In this document: positions 7,255 to 16,356 of the stretch, piece by piece
Position numbering within the stretch: the first letter of the stretch is position 1
How the letters are laid out: each line of letters begins with the position of its first letter
Source: an uncultured Chitinophagales bacterium
GTDB taxonomy: Bacteria; Bacteroidota; Bacteroidia; Chitinophagales; Chitinophagaceae
DNA length: 25,733 nucleotides
NCBI GenBank assembly: GCA_946886475.1
Contig: CAMPIQ010000038.1
Coordinates: forward strand, 1-25,733
Reading direction: 5' to 3'
Position numbers and translations under genes: made by a program
Notes under the pieces: generated by a model
Told to the model about the DNA's origin: nothing
Seen by the model: the letters and a program-made list of their open reading frames with translations, nothing else
The model's database searches: none

Positions 7255-9237
7255 ATGCTGGCGGGTTTTCAAAATGTAACATTCGAATTTGGTGCGAGGG
7301 TCATAGTAAAAGATGCTACCTGGCATATTCATCCCGGGGAACGCATTGGTTTGATTGGATACAATGGAACCGGAAAATCAACGCTGCTTAAAGTGCTGGT
7401 GGGAGAATACACGCCCTCAGGTGGAACAGTTGAACGCAGCCGGAGTACTTCAATTGGATACCTGCACCAGGACCTTTTGAGTTTTGAAACAACTGAATCT
7501 ATCGTGGAAGTAGCCATGCATGCTTTTGATAAAGCAAAGACACTGGAAAAGGAACTTGACCGTATGGTGAAGGAACTTGAAATTAACCAGACCGATAAAT
7601 TGCTGGATGAATACAGCCATAAACTGCATGATTTTGAAGAGGCGGGCGGGTATGTGATGCAACATAAAACCGAAGAGATCCTGCAGGGTCTGGGTTTTGA
7701 AAACAACGATCTTCAAAGGCCGTATAAAGAATTCAGCGGAGGATGGAGAATGAGGGTGTTACTGGCCAAAATGATCCTTCAGCAACCCGACCTTTTATTA
7801 CTGGATGAACCTACCAACCACCTTGACCTGCCCTCTATTGAGTGGCTGGAAAAATACCTCACACATTACCAGGGCTCTGTTGTGATCGTTAGCCACGACA
7901 AGTATTTCCTTAACCGGATGGTAACCAAGATAGTTGAAGTTTACCAGCAGCAATTGCATATTTATAACGGCAATTTTGATTTTTATGAAACTGAAAAAGC
8001 ACTAAGGGTAGACCTGCAGCAAAAAGCATACGAGAACCAACAGGATTATATCAGGCAAAATGAAAGATTGATCGAAAGGTTCAGGGCCAAGGCCAGCAAA
8101 GCAGCTATGGCACAAAGCCTGATGAAAAAACTTGATAAACTCGACAGGATCGAAGAAGCTGAAATTGAAAGGCCCAATATCCGGATCAATTTCCGCCTGG
8201 ATAAACAACCGGGAAAAGTGTTGGTTGAATTAAAGGATATTACTAAAAAATTCGGGGACAATGTAATTGTTGAAAATACATCTGCAGAAATTGAAAGAGG
8301 TGATAAGATTGCACTGATAGGTGCCAATGGTAAGGGAAAGTCAACACTGTTAAGGATCATTGCAGGAGTGGAATCCTTTCAGGGCGAAAGAAAATGGGGT
8401 CATAATGTTGATGAAAGCTTTTATGCCCAGCACCAGCTGGAAGCCCTTAATATGAATAATACCATATTAGATGAAATGAAAGAATGCGGTAGTCAGATGA
8501 CCGAACTTGAGTTAAGAGGGCTGCTGGGGTGTTTTTTATTCAGTGGTGACGATGCGGATAAAAAGATCAGGATTCTGAGTGGTGGTGAAAAAGCAAGGGT
8601 TGCACTGGCAAAGACCATTGTAAGCAAGGCCAATTTCCTGATGCTGGATGAGCCAACCAACCACCTTGACATGCACAGTTGCGATTTGCTGATCGAAGCC
8701 CTTAATAAATATCAGGGGAGCATCATCCTTGTAAGTCACGACCGTTACTTTATCTCAAAAACTGCAAACAAGATATGGGAGATCGTTGACCATGAGATCA
8801 AGGAATTTAAAGGCGGTTATGAAGAATGGGTTGAATGGAAAGAAAGAATGAAGGACAGAAGTACCAATACAGAGGTGCGCGGTGCAAAACCGGTGAAGCC
8901 CGCTAAAGAAAAAAAAGAAAATATTGCAGCTGTAAATGGTAATACGGGAACAGAAACCAAAGTTCAAACCGCTGATGAAAAAACACAAATAAAAAAAGAC
9001 CTGCAAAGATTGCAGAAACAGTTCCAGCAGGTTGAAAAAAAGGTTGAAGAACTAAAAAAGCAAAGTTCAGTGTTGGAAACACAACTGGCCCTGCCGGAAA
9101 CTTACTCCAATCCTGAAAATTTCAAAAAAGCAGAATTGAATTATAAGCAGGCATCAGAACAACTGAAGCATGCCAATCTGCAATACGAGGAATTATTTGA
9201 AAAGATCATGAAGCTTGAAGAAGCGCTGACAGGTTAG
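7255..9237 (+). CDS. ABC-F family ATPase (Uup/EttA-like)
   Basis: A soluble tandem ATPase with no membrane segments, of the ABC-F class that acts on ribosomes (translation factor or resistance type). Domain 1 has Walker A GYNGTGKST (35-43), signature FSGGWRMR (about 159) and Walker B LLLLDEPTNHLD (about 180). The linker (about 240-305) is the charged helical tRNA-interaction region, with AKASKAAMAQS. Domain 2 has Walker A GANGKGKST (about 356), signature LSGGEKAR (about 441) and FLMLDEPTNHLD (about 461). The tail (about 540-660) is a Lys/Glu/Gln-rich coiled coil like that of Uup. At 660 residues it is of normal Uup length. Both ATPase sites look intact. Which subfamily (Uup, YfmR, YdiF-like) cannot be settled by eye. 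Its TAG overlaps the TAA of convergent hutG. Confidence 0.93.
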   Translation: MLAGFQNVTFEFGARVIVKDATWHIHPGERIGLIGYNGTGKSTLLKVLVGEYTPSGGTVERSRSTSIGYLHQDLLSFETTESIVEVAMHAFDKAKTLEKELDRMVKELEINQTDKLLDEYSHKLHDFEEAGGYVMQHKTEEILQGLGFENNDLQRPYKEFSGGWRMRVLLAKMILQQPDLLLLDEPTNHLDLPSIEWLEKYLTHYQGSVVIVSHDKYFLNRMVTKIVEVYQQQLHIYNGNFDFYETEKALRVDLQQKAYENQQDYIRQNERLIERFRAKASKAAMAQSLMKKLDKLDRIEEAEIERPNIRINFRLDKQPGKVLVELKDITKKFGDNVIVENTSAEIERGDKIALIGANGKGKSTLLRIIAGVESFQGERKWGHNVDESFYAQHQLEALNMNNTILDEMKECGSQMTELELRGLLGCFLFSGDDADKKIRILSGGEKARVALAKTIVSKANFLMLDEPTNHLDMHSCDLLIEALNKYQGSIILVSHDRYFISKTANKIWEIVDHEIKEFKGGYEEWVEWKERMKDRSTNTEVRGAKPVKPAKEKKENIAAVNGNTGTETKVQTADEKTQIKKDLQRLQKQFQQVEKKVEELKKQSSVLETQLALPETYSNPENFKKAELNYKQASEQLKHANLQYEELFEKIMKLEEALTG

Positions 9238-10277
9238 CTTTCTTTCATTTTGATAAAGTCACTCACCAGGTAACTAATTAATTTACCCGTTAGCACACTG
9301 GTTCTTCCATCGGGCATTTGCACTGCTCCTTCGCAGATATGCAGGTAGCATGCCCTGACGTGGGCTGCACATAAATTAATATATTGCCTGGCATGAATAT
9401 CTGATAATCCACTGGGGCTACTCGCACTGCTTAAGGTATTCCGGATGGAATCAAGGTCAAGTTCAATGCCGGTGAAATTATCACCTGTAAATTCTATGGC
9501 ATGAGAAACGGCCTGCCTGAAACTTCTTTTTTCATGGATGAAGATATCCTCAAAGGTGATAAAATCTATGAAGGGATTATTAACAATGTCAAGCCATACA
9601 TTTTGCGGTAAATAATTTTCATGTATGCCAACCACGCAATATTTCTGTAAGAAACCATCTTCTTCGGCATACCTGAATCCATTACCGCTATGCCTTCCTT
9701 CAATTGGGCGGTAATCGGTATGGGCATCGAGGTTAATGGCATTGATCTGTGGTAATGGGACAGACTGGTTTTGCTGTAATCCTTTTGCAGCGCCTTTGAT
9801 CAAAGGATAGGCGTTATTGTGTCCGCCGCCTATAACAATGGGGATCCGGCCCGAAGAAACAATGATCTTTATAAGTGTTTCAACTTCCTCATCAATAGTA
9901 TGTACAGCATGCCTGTATGCTTCAACTTTTTCTTCATGATCCTGTGCATTCTTATCGATCAGAAATTGAAGGTCTCCGAAATCAAAATGTCCAAGCAAAG
10001 CGATCTCTTCACCTGAAAAAAAATCATTGCTTTGAATATTGAGGAAAGATTGCAGAAAGGGCACCCAGCCGGTACTGGCACCTGGCTTGCCGTAATTTGC
10101 CTGTATGCCTATGTCCTCCGGAATTCCTACAATAATGTACCTGGCACTGGTTTGGTTTATTGCTGCAATATCCGATAACACCCCAACCCTTTCTCCCACC
10201 TTTGTTTCGAATTTCCTGAGGTTTGTGAGTGATAATATATCCTGTTTGTTGTAGATCTTTAAATGGCTCAGATTCAT
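9234..10277 (-). CDS. hutG: Formimidoylglutamase (arginase/ureohydrolase fold)
   Basis: Hydrolyses N-formimino-L-glutamate to glutamate and formamide, the last step of one branch of histidine breakdown. The 347-residue product has the full set of binuclear manganese ligands of the ureohydrolase fold: His153 in GGGHNN, Asp184, His186 and Asp188 in LDAHTDYR, and Asp274 and Asp276 in ELDLDSI. HSGNGFRY (about 196-203) is typical of this enzyme. Its start overlaps the stop of the antiporter gene (ATGA), and hutI lies just beyond, so genomic context favours HutG over agmatinase or arginase. The ORF converges on the ABC-F gene with a 2-base overlap of stop codons (TTAG). Substrate assignment rests on context as well as sequence. 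Confidence 0.88.
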   Translation of the reverse strand: MNLSHLKIYNKQDILSLTNLRKFETKVGERVGVLSDIAAINQTSARYIIVGIPEDIGIQANYGKPGASTGWVPFLQSFLNIQSNDFFSGEEIALLGHFDFGDLQFLIDKNAQDHEEKVEAYRHAVHTIDEEVETLIKIIVSSGRIPIVIGGGHNNAYPLIKGAAKGLQQNQSVPLPQINAINLDAHTDYRPIEGRHSGNGFRYAEEDGFLQKYCVVGIHENYLPQNVWLDIVNNPFIDFITFEDIFIHEKRSFRQAVSHAIEFTGDNFTGIELDLDSIRNTLSSASSPSGLSDIHARQYINLCAAHVRACYLHICEGAVQMPDGRTSVLTGKLISYLVSDFIKMKES

Positions 10278-11500
10278 AATATCTCTTTACGTTCAGAAAA
10301 TTGAGGATCCTCCACTACTACATCATTTGGCTTTTTATACAGTATCATTCCAATTGATAAGATAATTCCAGTTGAAAGTATGATAAAGAAAAGTATGCCG
10401 TCATTAAATGTGTCCAGCTTCATGTGGGTTGGAATTTTATAGAATAACACAATGGTGATCAACCCGCGTGGAATAAAGAACACTTCGGGGAATACTTTAG
10501 TTTGAAAAGCATACCTGAGATATAGCCAGCGAATCAGAAATAACGCAAGAACGATAAGGCTGCCTACCAGCATCACTTCAGAATTATTAAGAAGTTTCAG
10601 GTCAATGCTGTACCCGAATAAAATGAAAAAGAACGTGCGTATCAGGAAAGATGATTCAGCTGTAATAGAGTGCAATAGTTTGCGTATTGGCTCAACCCTG
10701 TTCATAGGAAATGCATTGGCCAGTGGCTTGAGGGGTATTTGTTCCCAGTTATTGATCATCAGGCCAAAAACAAGTATAATAAGCAGGGAAGGCAGGTGCA
10801 TCAGTTTTCCTCCTGAATATATCAGTATCAGTAAAGAAAAGACAAGGAAAAATTTTACTTCAAGCCTTGTTTTGGTAAGCACCAGGAACAACAGGTAAGA
10901 GATCACAACCGAAGCAACAATGGCTATCACCAGATTAAGGCCAAAAACACCAACAGAAAAAAGAGTCAGTATCTCATTGGCAGTAAAATAGTTGAATAAC
11001 ATAATGCCCAGGATGTCAGAAAAAGAAGCCTCATAAACCAGAAATTCCTTTTTATCATCGGAAAGTCCATGGATACTTGGTAAAACTATGGAAGAACTCA
11101 TAATGGATAAAGGCAGTGCATAAACTATGCACTTTGTAATATCTTCTTTTAACCAGAAGTATATAATAGCAGCAATTATGGCAGTAGAAATAATAAGTAT
11201 CAGCAGGGCAGAAATAAAAGACCCCCTGATGAGTGGCAACTTATGTTTTGACAATTTCAGATCGAGACCTGCCTCCAGAACAATCATAATCAAACCTACT
11301 ACACCAAGTCCTTCAACAACATTAACAGGCAACAGCCAGTTAAAATTATTATGATCTGCCAGCAGCCTGAAGCCCATCCCTGCAAAGAGCAATAGCAATA
11401 CGGAAGGAACCCTGATATACTGGCTGGCAAATGAAAAAAAATACGACAACACCACCAGACTACACAAAATGATCAGTAACAATTCTGTTGAAATTCCCAT
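10274..11500 (-). CDS. CPA-superfamily cation/proton antiporter
   Basis: An inner-membrane protein of 408 residues with about 11-12 hydrophobic segments and no C-terminal RCK/TrkA regulatory domain. The segment VLEAGLDLKLSKHK (about 74-87) and SSSIVLPSI (about 135-143) follow the pattern of monovalent cation/proton antiporters. In the transport-site helix the sequence is YEASFSDILG, so the usual Asn-Asp pair is Ser161-Asp162 here. The gene sits between hutI and hutG: 124 bases separate it from hutI, and its TGA overlaps the hutG ATG (ATGA), which indicates translational coupling with hutG. No TAnnTTTG match precedes it, which fits cotranscription from hutI. The transported ion is unknown; a role linked to histidine or glutamate metabolism is inference from location. 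Confidence 0.88.
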   Translation of the reverse strand: MGISTELLLIILCSLVVLSYFFSFASQYIRVPSVLLLLFAGMGFRLLADHNNFNWLLPVNVVEGLGVVGLIMIVLEAGLDLKLSKHKLPLIRGSFISALLILIISTAIIAAIIYFWLKEDITKCIVYALPLSIMSSSIVLPSIHGLSDDKKEFLVYEASFSDILGIMLFNYFTANEILTLFSVGVFGLNLVIAIVASVVISYLLFLVLTKTRLEVKFFLVFSLLILIYSGGKLMHLPSLLIILVFGLMINNWEQIPLKPLANAFPMNRVEPIRKLLHSITAESSFLIRTFFFILFGYSIDLKLLNNSEVMLVGSLIVLALFLIRWLYLRYAFQTKVFPEVFFIPRGLITIVLFYKIPTHMKLDTFNDGILFFIILSTGIILSIGMILYKKPNDVVVEDPQFSERKEIL

Positions 11501-11624
11501 TCGGTGAAATTAATGATTAAGACTACACAAATTCCAATTCAGAAATAAGGTAAAGAATAGAAACAGAATCAGAAAAAGAAAGCGTATTGTGCGCCAAATA
11601 TTTCTCTTTATATTTCCTTTCTTT

Positions 11625-12863
11625 TCAGGTCCACTCCCCTCTTAACATTACCCTGTGTAAAAGATTATGTCCAAATGAATATGGCAGGTATTCAATAGAA
11701 GGAACCGCTTGCGTTACAATCAGATTGGCTTTTTTACCAACAGTGATGCTTCCAACTTCATCATGCAATTCCATAGCATAAGCGCCATTGATCGTTGCGG
11801 CATTGAAGGCCTCTTGCGGAAGCATACGCATCTGGATGCAACTTAAAGCCACTACAAAATTCATATTTCCCGAAGGGGAAGATCCTGGATTATAATCGGA
11901 AGCAATGGCTACAGCACAATTGTTTTCTATCAGCTGTCTTGCCGGCTGGTAAGGCATTCTTAGAAAGAAGGCTGCCGTGGGCAATAACGTACCGATTGTA
12001 TTGGAACCGGCAAGAACCCTGATGGCATCATCATCCATACTTTCCAGGTGATCTACCGATACGGCATGCAATTTTACTCCGGTTTGCACACCACCGGAAA
12101 TATGAAGCTGGTTGGCATGTATTTTAGGTTTGAGATTAAAAGACATACCTGCCCTGCAGATCCTTTCTGTTTCTTCAGGTGTATAAAATCCCTGCTCACA
12201 AAAAACATCAATATAATCGGCCAGCCCTTCCCTGGCAATAGCAGGAAGCATTTCATCGGTGATGAGTTTGATGTAACCCTCCCTGTTTTCTTTATACTCC
12301 GGTGGAAAGCTGTGGGCGCCTAAAAAAGTTGCTTTAACTGGTATACGAGATGATTGCTTCAAACGCCTGATCACTCTTAGCATTTTCAATTCTCCATCTA
12401 ATGTTAATCCATAACCGCTTTTGATCTCAATGGCACCGGTTCCCATTTTAATCACCTGTTGAAGCCTCTTGTACGATTGGTTATAGAGTTCGTTTTCGCT
12501 GGTTTCATTTACTTTCATGGCAGAACTGAGAATGCCTCCTCCCCTTGCGGCAATTTCCGCATAACTCAGTCCTTTTATTTTATCTGTGAATTCCATTTCC
12601 CTGCTGCCTGCAAAAACAAGGTGCGTATGGCTGTCGCACCAGGATGGCAATACCATCATGCCACCTGCATCAAAGTGATCCTTAAAGTCCCGGATCCTGA
12701 ATGCAAAATCTTTCATAGGTCCATAGGCAGATATATGTTCGCCATCTACAATAAGAAAAGAATTATCAATACAGGGTAAATCACTCAGTTCCTTTCCCCT
12801 GAGCAATTGTGATTGTGCTCTTACATTTACTAGTGATTTTATATTGGTAATAAGAATGGCCAT
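11625..12863 (-). CDS. hutI: Imidazolonepropionase
   Basis: Hydrolyses 4-imidazolone-5-propionate to N-formimino-L-glutamate in histidine degradation; cytoplasmic, amidohydrolase superfamily. The 412-residue length is standard. Visible metal ligands are His79 and His81 (DSHTHLVF), His249 (HANQLHISGG) and Asp323 (ASDYNPGSS); His272 (SVDHLE) is also in place. GGGILSS (about 108-114) and KSGYGL (about 148-153) are characteristic. It is the first gene of a probable minus-strand unit hutI - antiporter - hutG. The upstream intergenic region (12864-13017) is shared with divergent treS; no full TAnnTTTG match is seen there for hutI. Confidence 0.95.
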   Translation of the reverse strand: MAILITNIKSLVNVRAQSQLLRGKELSDLPCIDNSFLIVDGEHISAYGPMKDFAFRIRDFKDHFDAGGMMVLPSWCDSHTHLVFAGSREMEFTDKIKGLSYAEIAARGGGILSSAMKVNETSENELYNQSYKRLQQVIKMGTGAIEIKSGYGLTLDGELKMLRVIRRLKQSSRIPVKATFLGAHSFPPEYKENREGYIKLITDEMLPAIAREGLADYIDVFCEQGFYTPEETERICRAGMSFNLKPKIHANQLHISGGVQTGVKLHAVSVDHLESMDDDAIRVLAGSNTIGTLLPTAAFFLRMPYQPARQLIENNCAVAIASDYNPGSSPSGNMNFVVALSCIQMRMLPQEAFNAATINGAYAMELHDEVGSITVGKKANLIVTQAVPSIEYLPYSFGHNLLHRVMLRGEWT

Positions 12864-12951
12864 GCGCTAATGTAAATATTATGTACGAATTGCAAGGTAT
12901 GAGGCACATCTGAAAAATGAACTTTATCAGGGTTCCATAATGCCGGATGGC

Positions 12952-12959
12952 TAACTTCG
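12952..12959 (+). promoter_or_regulatory. Possible -7 promoter element for treS
   Basis: TAACTTCG differs from TAnnTTTG at one position and would give a leader of about 52 bases before the treS ATG. It is the best candidate in the hutI-treS divergent region, but is weak. Confidence 0.25.
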
Positions 12960-13017
12960 TACTTCTTACTTTCAGGGCATGATATTTTAATGTTTATTGT
13001 AATAATTTTAATCACAG

Positions 13018-16000
13018 ATGAAGCACAACAGATCCGCAATTGATGATAAGTTACACTGGTACAAGGATGCAATAATTTACGAACTTCATATAAAAGCATT
13101 TCGTGACAGCAACAGGGATGGGATTGGTGATTTTAAAGGATTGATGGAACAACTTGACTACCTCCAGGAACTTGGTGTTACCGCTATCTGGGTACTGCCT
13201 TTTTATCCTTCACCATTAAAAGATGACGGATATGATATTGCAGATTATTATACCATCAATCCAAAATATGGAACCATTGAGCAATTCAGGGATTATTTGA
13301 ATGAAGCGCATAAAAGAAATCTGAAAGTAATTACCGAACTGGTCATTAATCATACTTCCGACCAGCACCCATGGTTTCAGCGAGCGCGGCTGGCTCCAAA
13401 AGATTCACCTGAAAGAAATTTTTATGTATGGACCGACGATCCCCATCAGTATAAAGATGTAAGGATCATATTCCAGGATTTTGAAACCTCTAACTGGACG
13501 TGGGACCCCGTGGCACAGCAATATTACTGGCACCGTTTTTTTCATCATCAGCCAGACCTTAACTATGATAATCCGCTGGTACAGGAAGAGATTTTCCGGA
13601 TCATTGATTTCTGGTCTGAAATGGGCGTTGATGGATTCCGGCTCGATGCGGTACCTTATCTCTATGAACGTGAAGGTACTAATGGCGAGAATCTGCCTGA
13701 GACACACGATTTCTTAAAAAAATTAAGAAAGCATGTAGAAGAAAGATTTCCCGCTGTTGCTTTTCTGGCCGAAGCCAATATGTGGCCCGAAGATTCCGCA
13801 TCATATTTCGGCGATGGCGATGAATGCCACATGAACTATCATTTTCCCGTCATGCCCCGGATGTTTATGTCGCTGCAGCAGGAAGACAGGTATCCCATCA
13901 CAGATATATTTGAACAAACGCCTGCCATTCCCGATACCTGCCAGTGGGCCATCTTTTTACGCAATCACGATGAGCTCACACTAGAAATGGTAACGGATGA
14001 AGAAAGAGATTTTATGTATAAAACCTATGCTAAAGATCCCAAGGCCAGAATTAACCTTGGTATAAGGCACAGGCTTGCTCCGCTGATGGATAACAACAGG
14101 AGCAAGATTGAACTGATGAACTCATTATTGTTTTCGTTACCCGGAACACCTGTAATTTATTATGGCGATGAAATAGGTATGGGTGATAATTTCTATCTGG
14201 GCGACCGCGACGGTGTGCGTACGCCCATGCAATGGTCAACCGACAGGAACGCAGGATTCTCTGAGGCCAATCCCCAGCAACTATACCTCCCCGTTATACT
14301 TGATCCGGAATACCATTATGAAGCGGTGAATGTGGAAACTCAAAAAAGAAATACATCTTCCTTATTCTGGTTCATGAAGCGTATGATCAATATGCGGAAG
14401 AATTATAAAGCCTTCAGCCGGGGAGATATGAAGTTCCTGCCAGTAGAAAATCCCAAAATACTTGCATTTACCAGGAGTTATGATGATGAAACCCTGCTGG
14501 TGGTATGTAATCTTTCTAAATATGCCCAACCTGCTGAAATTGATATCAGGGAGTATAGCGGATATATGCCCGTGGAAATGTTCAGTCGCAATGCATTTCC
14601 CATGATAAAAGATGACAGTGCCTATTTCTTTACACTGGCGCCACACTCTTTCCAATGGTATGTATTGCAAAAGATAAGGACGGGGAAAGATGATGTTTAT
14701 AATTTTCCTAAACTGGAACTTGAGCAATGGGAGGATATCATGAATCCTGAAGCGAAGGCAGAATTGGAAAATGTGATCCTTCCCGATTTTCTTCAAAAAA
14801 GAAAATGGTTCCAGGGCCAGGACAGAAAAATATTCCATGTATCCATTCAAAACGATGTACAGTTACCGGTTGATGGTAAAACGGTTTTCTTTTTACTGAT
14901 AGATGTGGCGTATGAAAGCGGACTGCCGGAAACATACCAGCTTGCCATTACTTATCTTAAGGGTGAAGAATCGGACCGTATAGCACTGACCTGTCCGGAA
15001 GCAGTGATATCAAATATGGTAATAGGTGGTAAAGAGGTATTACTATGCGATGCGTTCTATACATCTGAAACGCAGCAATTCCTCATTCGCAAACTGGCCG
15101 GGAATGAAGAACTGAATATAGGTGAGTATACCGTTATTTTTAAATCGAAAGAACAGGTTGGCAGTTATGTAAATGCCCACCGTACTATTTTATCTAAAAT
15201 GCATACGGGTGATGAATACAATACATCCATCACATTTGATAATAAATTCTTTCTGAAAATGTACAGGAAGCTTGATCCTGCTGTGAACCCGGATGTTGAG
15301 GTCAGCAAATTTTTGTCGGAGGATGCGGGCTTTCCACATGTGCCGGGATTTCTGGGCACCATGGAATGGAGCACCCACAGGGGAATGGTTACTATGGGAT
15401 TATTACAGGTATTGATCGAAAACCATGGCGATGGACAATCCTTCATGATCGAGCGACTAAATAACTATGCGGAAAGGATCATGGCGAGGAAAAAAGAATC
15501 AATCGATCCCTATGAAAGAAAAGGCACCCTGATATCCCCGGTTGGTTTTGAAGAATTATCTTCTGAACTGCAAAGCCTGCTTGGTAGCCGCACTGCTGAA
15601 CTGGCAACCCTGATCGGTAAGCGTACAGCTGAGATACATATTATTTTATCCGAGGCCATACAAAAAGATTTCAAACCGGAAGAATATTCACTTCACTACC
15701 AACGGTCGCTTTACTCCACTATGCAATCACTGGTTCGTGAAAGCTATGATAATTTCAATAAGTATTATGAATCCTTCCCTGAAGATGTAAAAAGCGAGGT
15801 CAATATTCTGAAGGGCAAAAAAGAGCAATTGCTCGACAAGTTAAAATTGATCTATGCTACCAAGCTGGATATTGTAAAAACCAGAACCCATGGAACATTC
15901 GGGCTCAAAAAGTTATTGCTTACCGGTAAGGATATCGTGATCCATGACTTCGGCGGCAAACCTCACAGGAGTTTTAGTACCAGAAGGATCAAGCGTTCTC

Positions 16001-16356
16001 CTATAAGGGATATTGCTGAAATGGTCACATCTTTTCATTACACGGCCTACGAAGCCTTTTTTAAAAATGACCATATTTCAAGGTCCGAACTTCCTTCCTT
16101 ACTGCCCTATGCTGAAATGTGGGCACATTATATGAGTGGATTTTTTGTGAACGCTTATTTCGAAGCGGTGAGAGGTACGGCCCTTGTTCCAAAAGATAAC
16201 AGGCATCTGGAAACCGTATTGCATACTTTCCTTCTTGAAAAATCACTGGTGCATCTGAACAGGGAACTTACGGAAGGCACCCAATGGTCACTTGTTCCTT
16301 TAAGGATCATTAAATCCGTATTGGGAATAAAGGAAGAAGCAGGTGTTAGCGCTTAG
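13018..16356 (+). CDS. treS: Trehalose synthase fused to a maltokinase-like domain
   Basis: The N-terminal half interconverts trehalose and maltose (GH13 family). The C-terminal half belongs to the maltokinase (Mak/Pep2) family, which phosphorylates maltose for the GlgE glucan route. At 1112 residues the protein has the normal length of the fusion. In the GH13 part (about 10-550) the catalytic residues are in place: Asp210 (FRLDAV), Glu252 (AEANMWP) and Asp318 (RNHDEL). In the kinase part (about 600-1105) the N-lobe is recognisable, with Lys747 (FFLKMYRKL) and Glu761. The catalytic loop reads HGTFGLKK (958-965), whereas the family has HGD-x-HLGQ, so Thr960 replaces the catalytic Asp; DFGGKP (977-982) replaces DFEGEP. 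Kinase activity is therefore doubtful. The gene converges on otsAB, sharing overlapping stops (TTAG). Confidence 0.94.
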   Translation: MKHNRSAIDDKLHWYKDAIIYELHIKAFRDSNRDGIGDFKGLMEQLDYLQELGVTAIWVLPFYPSPLKDDGYDIADYYTINPKYGTIEQFRDYLNEAHKRNLKVITELVINHTSDQHPWFQRARLAPKDSPERNFYVWTDDPHQYKDVRIIFQDFETSNWTWDPVAQQYYWHRFFHHQPDLNYDNPLVQEEIFRIIDFWSEMGVDGFRLDAVPYLYEREGTNGENLPETHDFLKKLRKHVEERFPAVAFLAEANMWPEDSASYFGDGDECHMNYHFPVMPRMFMSLQQEDRYPITDIFEQTPAIPDTCQWAIFLRNHDELTLEMVTDEERDFMYKTYAKDPKARINLGIRHRLAPLMDNNRSKIELMNSLLFSLPGTPVIYYGDEIGMGDNFYLGDRDGVRTPMQWSTDRNAGFSEANPQQLYLPVILDPEYHYEAVNVETQKRNTSSLFWFMKRMINMRKNYKAFSRGDMKFLPVENPKILAFTRSYDDETLLVVCNLSKYAQPAEIDIREYSGYMPVEMFSRNAFPMIKDDSAYFFTLAPHSFQWYVLQKIRTGKDDVYNFPKLELEQWEDIMNPEAKAELENVILPDFLQKRKWFQGQDRKIFHVSIQNDVQLPVDGKTVFFLLIDVAYESGLPETYQLAITYLKGEESDRIALTCPEAVISNMVIGGKEVLLCDAFYTSETQQFLIRKLAGNEELNIGEYTVIFKSKEQVGSYVNAHRTILSKMHTGDEYNTSITFDNKFFLKMYRKLDPAVNPDVEVSKFLSEDAGFPHVPGFLGTMEWSTHRGMVTMGLLQVLIENHGDGQSFMIERLNNYAERIMARKKESIDPYERKGTLISPVGFEELSSELQSLLGSRTAELATLIGKRTAEIHIILSEAIQKDFKPEEYSLHYQRSLYSTMQSLVRESYDNFNKYYESFPEDVKSEVNILKGKKEQLLDKLKLIYATKLDIVKTRTHGTFGLKKLLLTGKDIVIHDFGGKPHRSFSTRRIKRSPIRDIAEMVTSFHYTAYEAFFKNDHISRSELPSLLPYAEMWAHYMSGFFVNAYFEAVRGTALVPKDNRHLETVLHTFLLEKSLVHLNRELTEGTQWSLVPLRIIKSVLGIKEEAGVSA

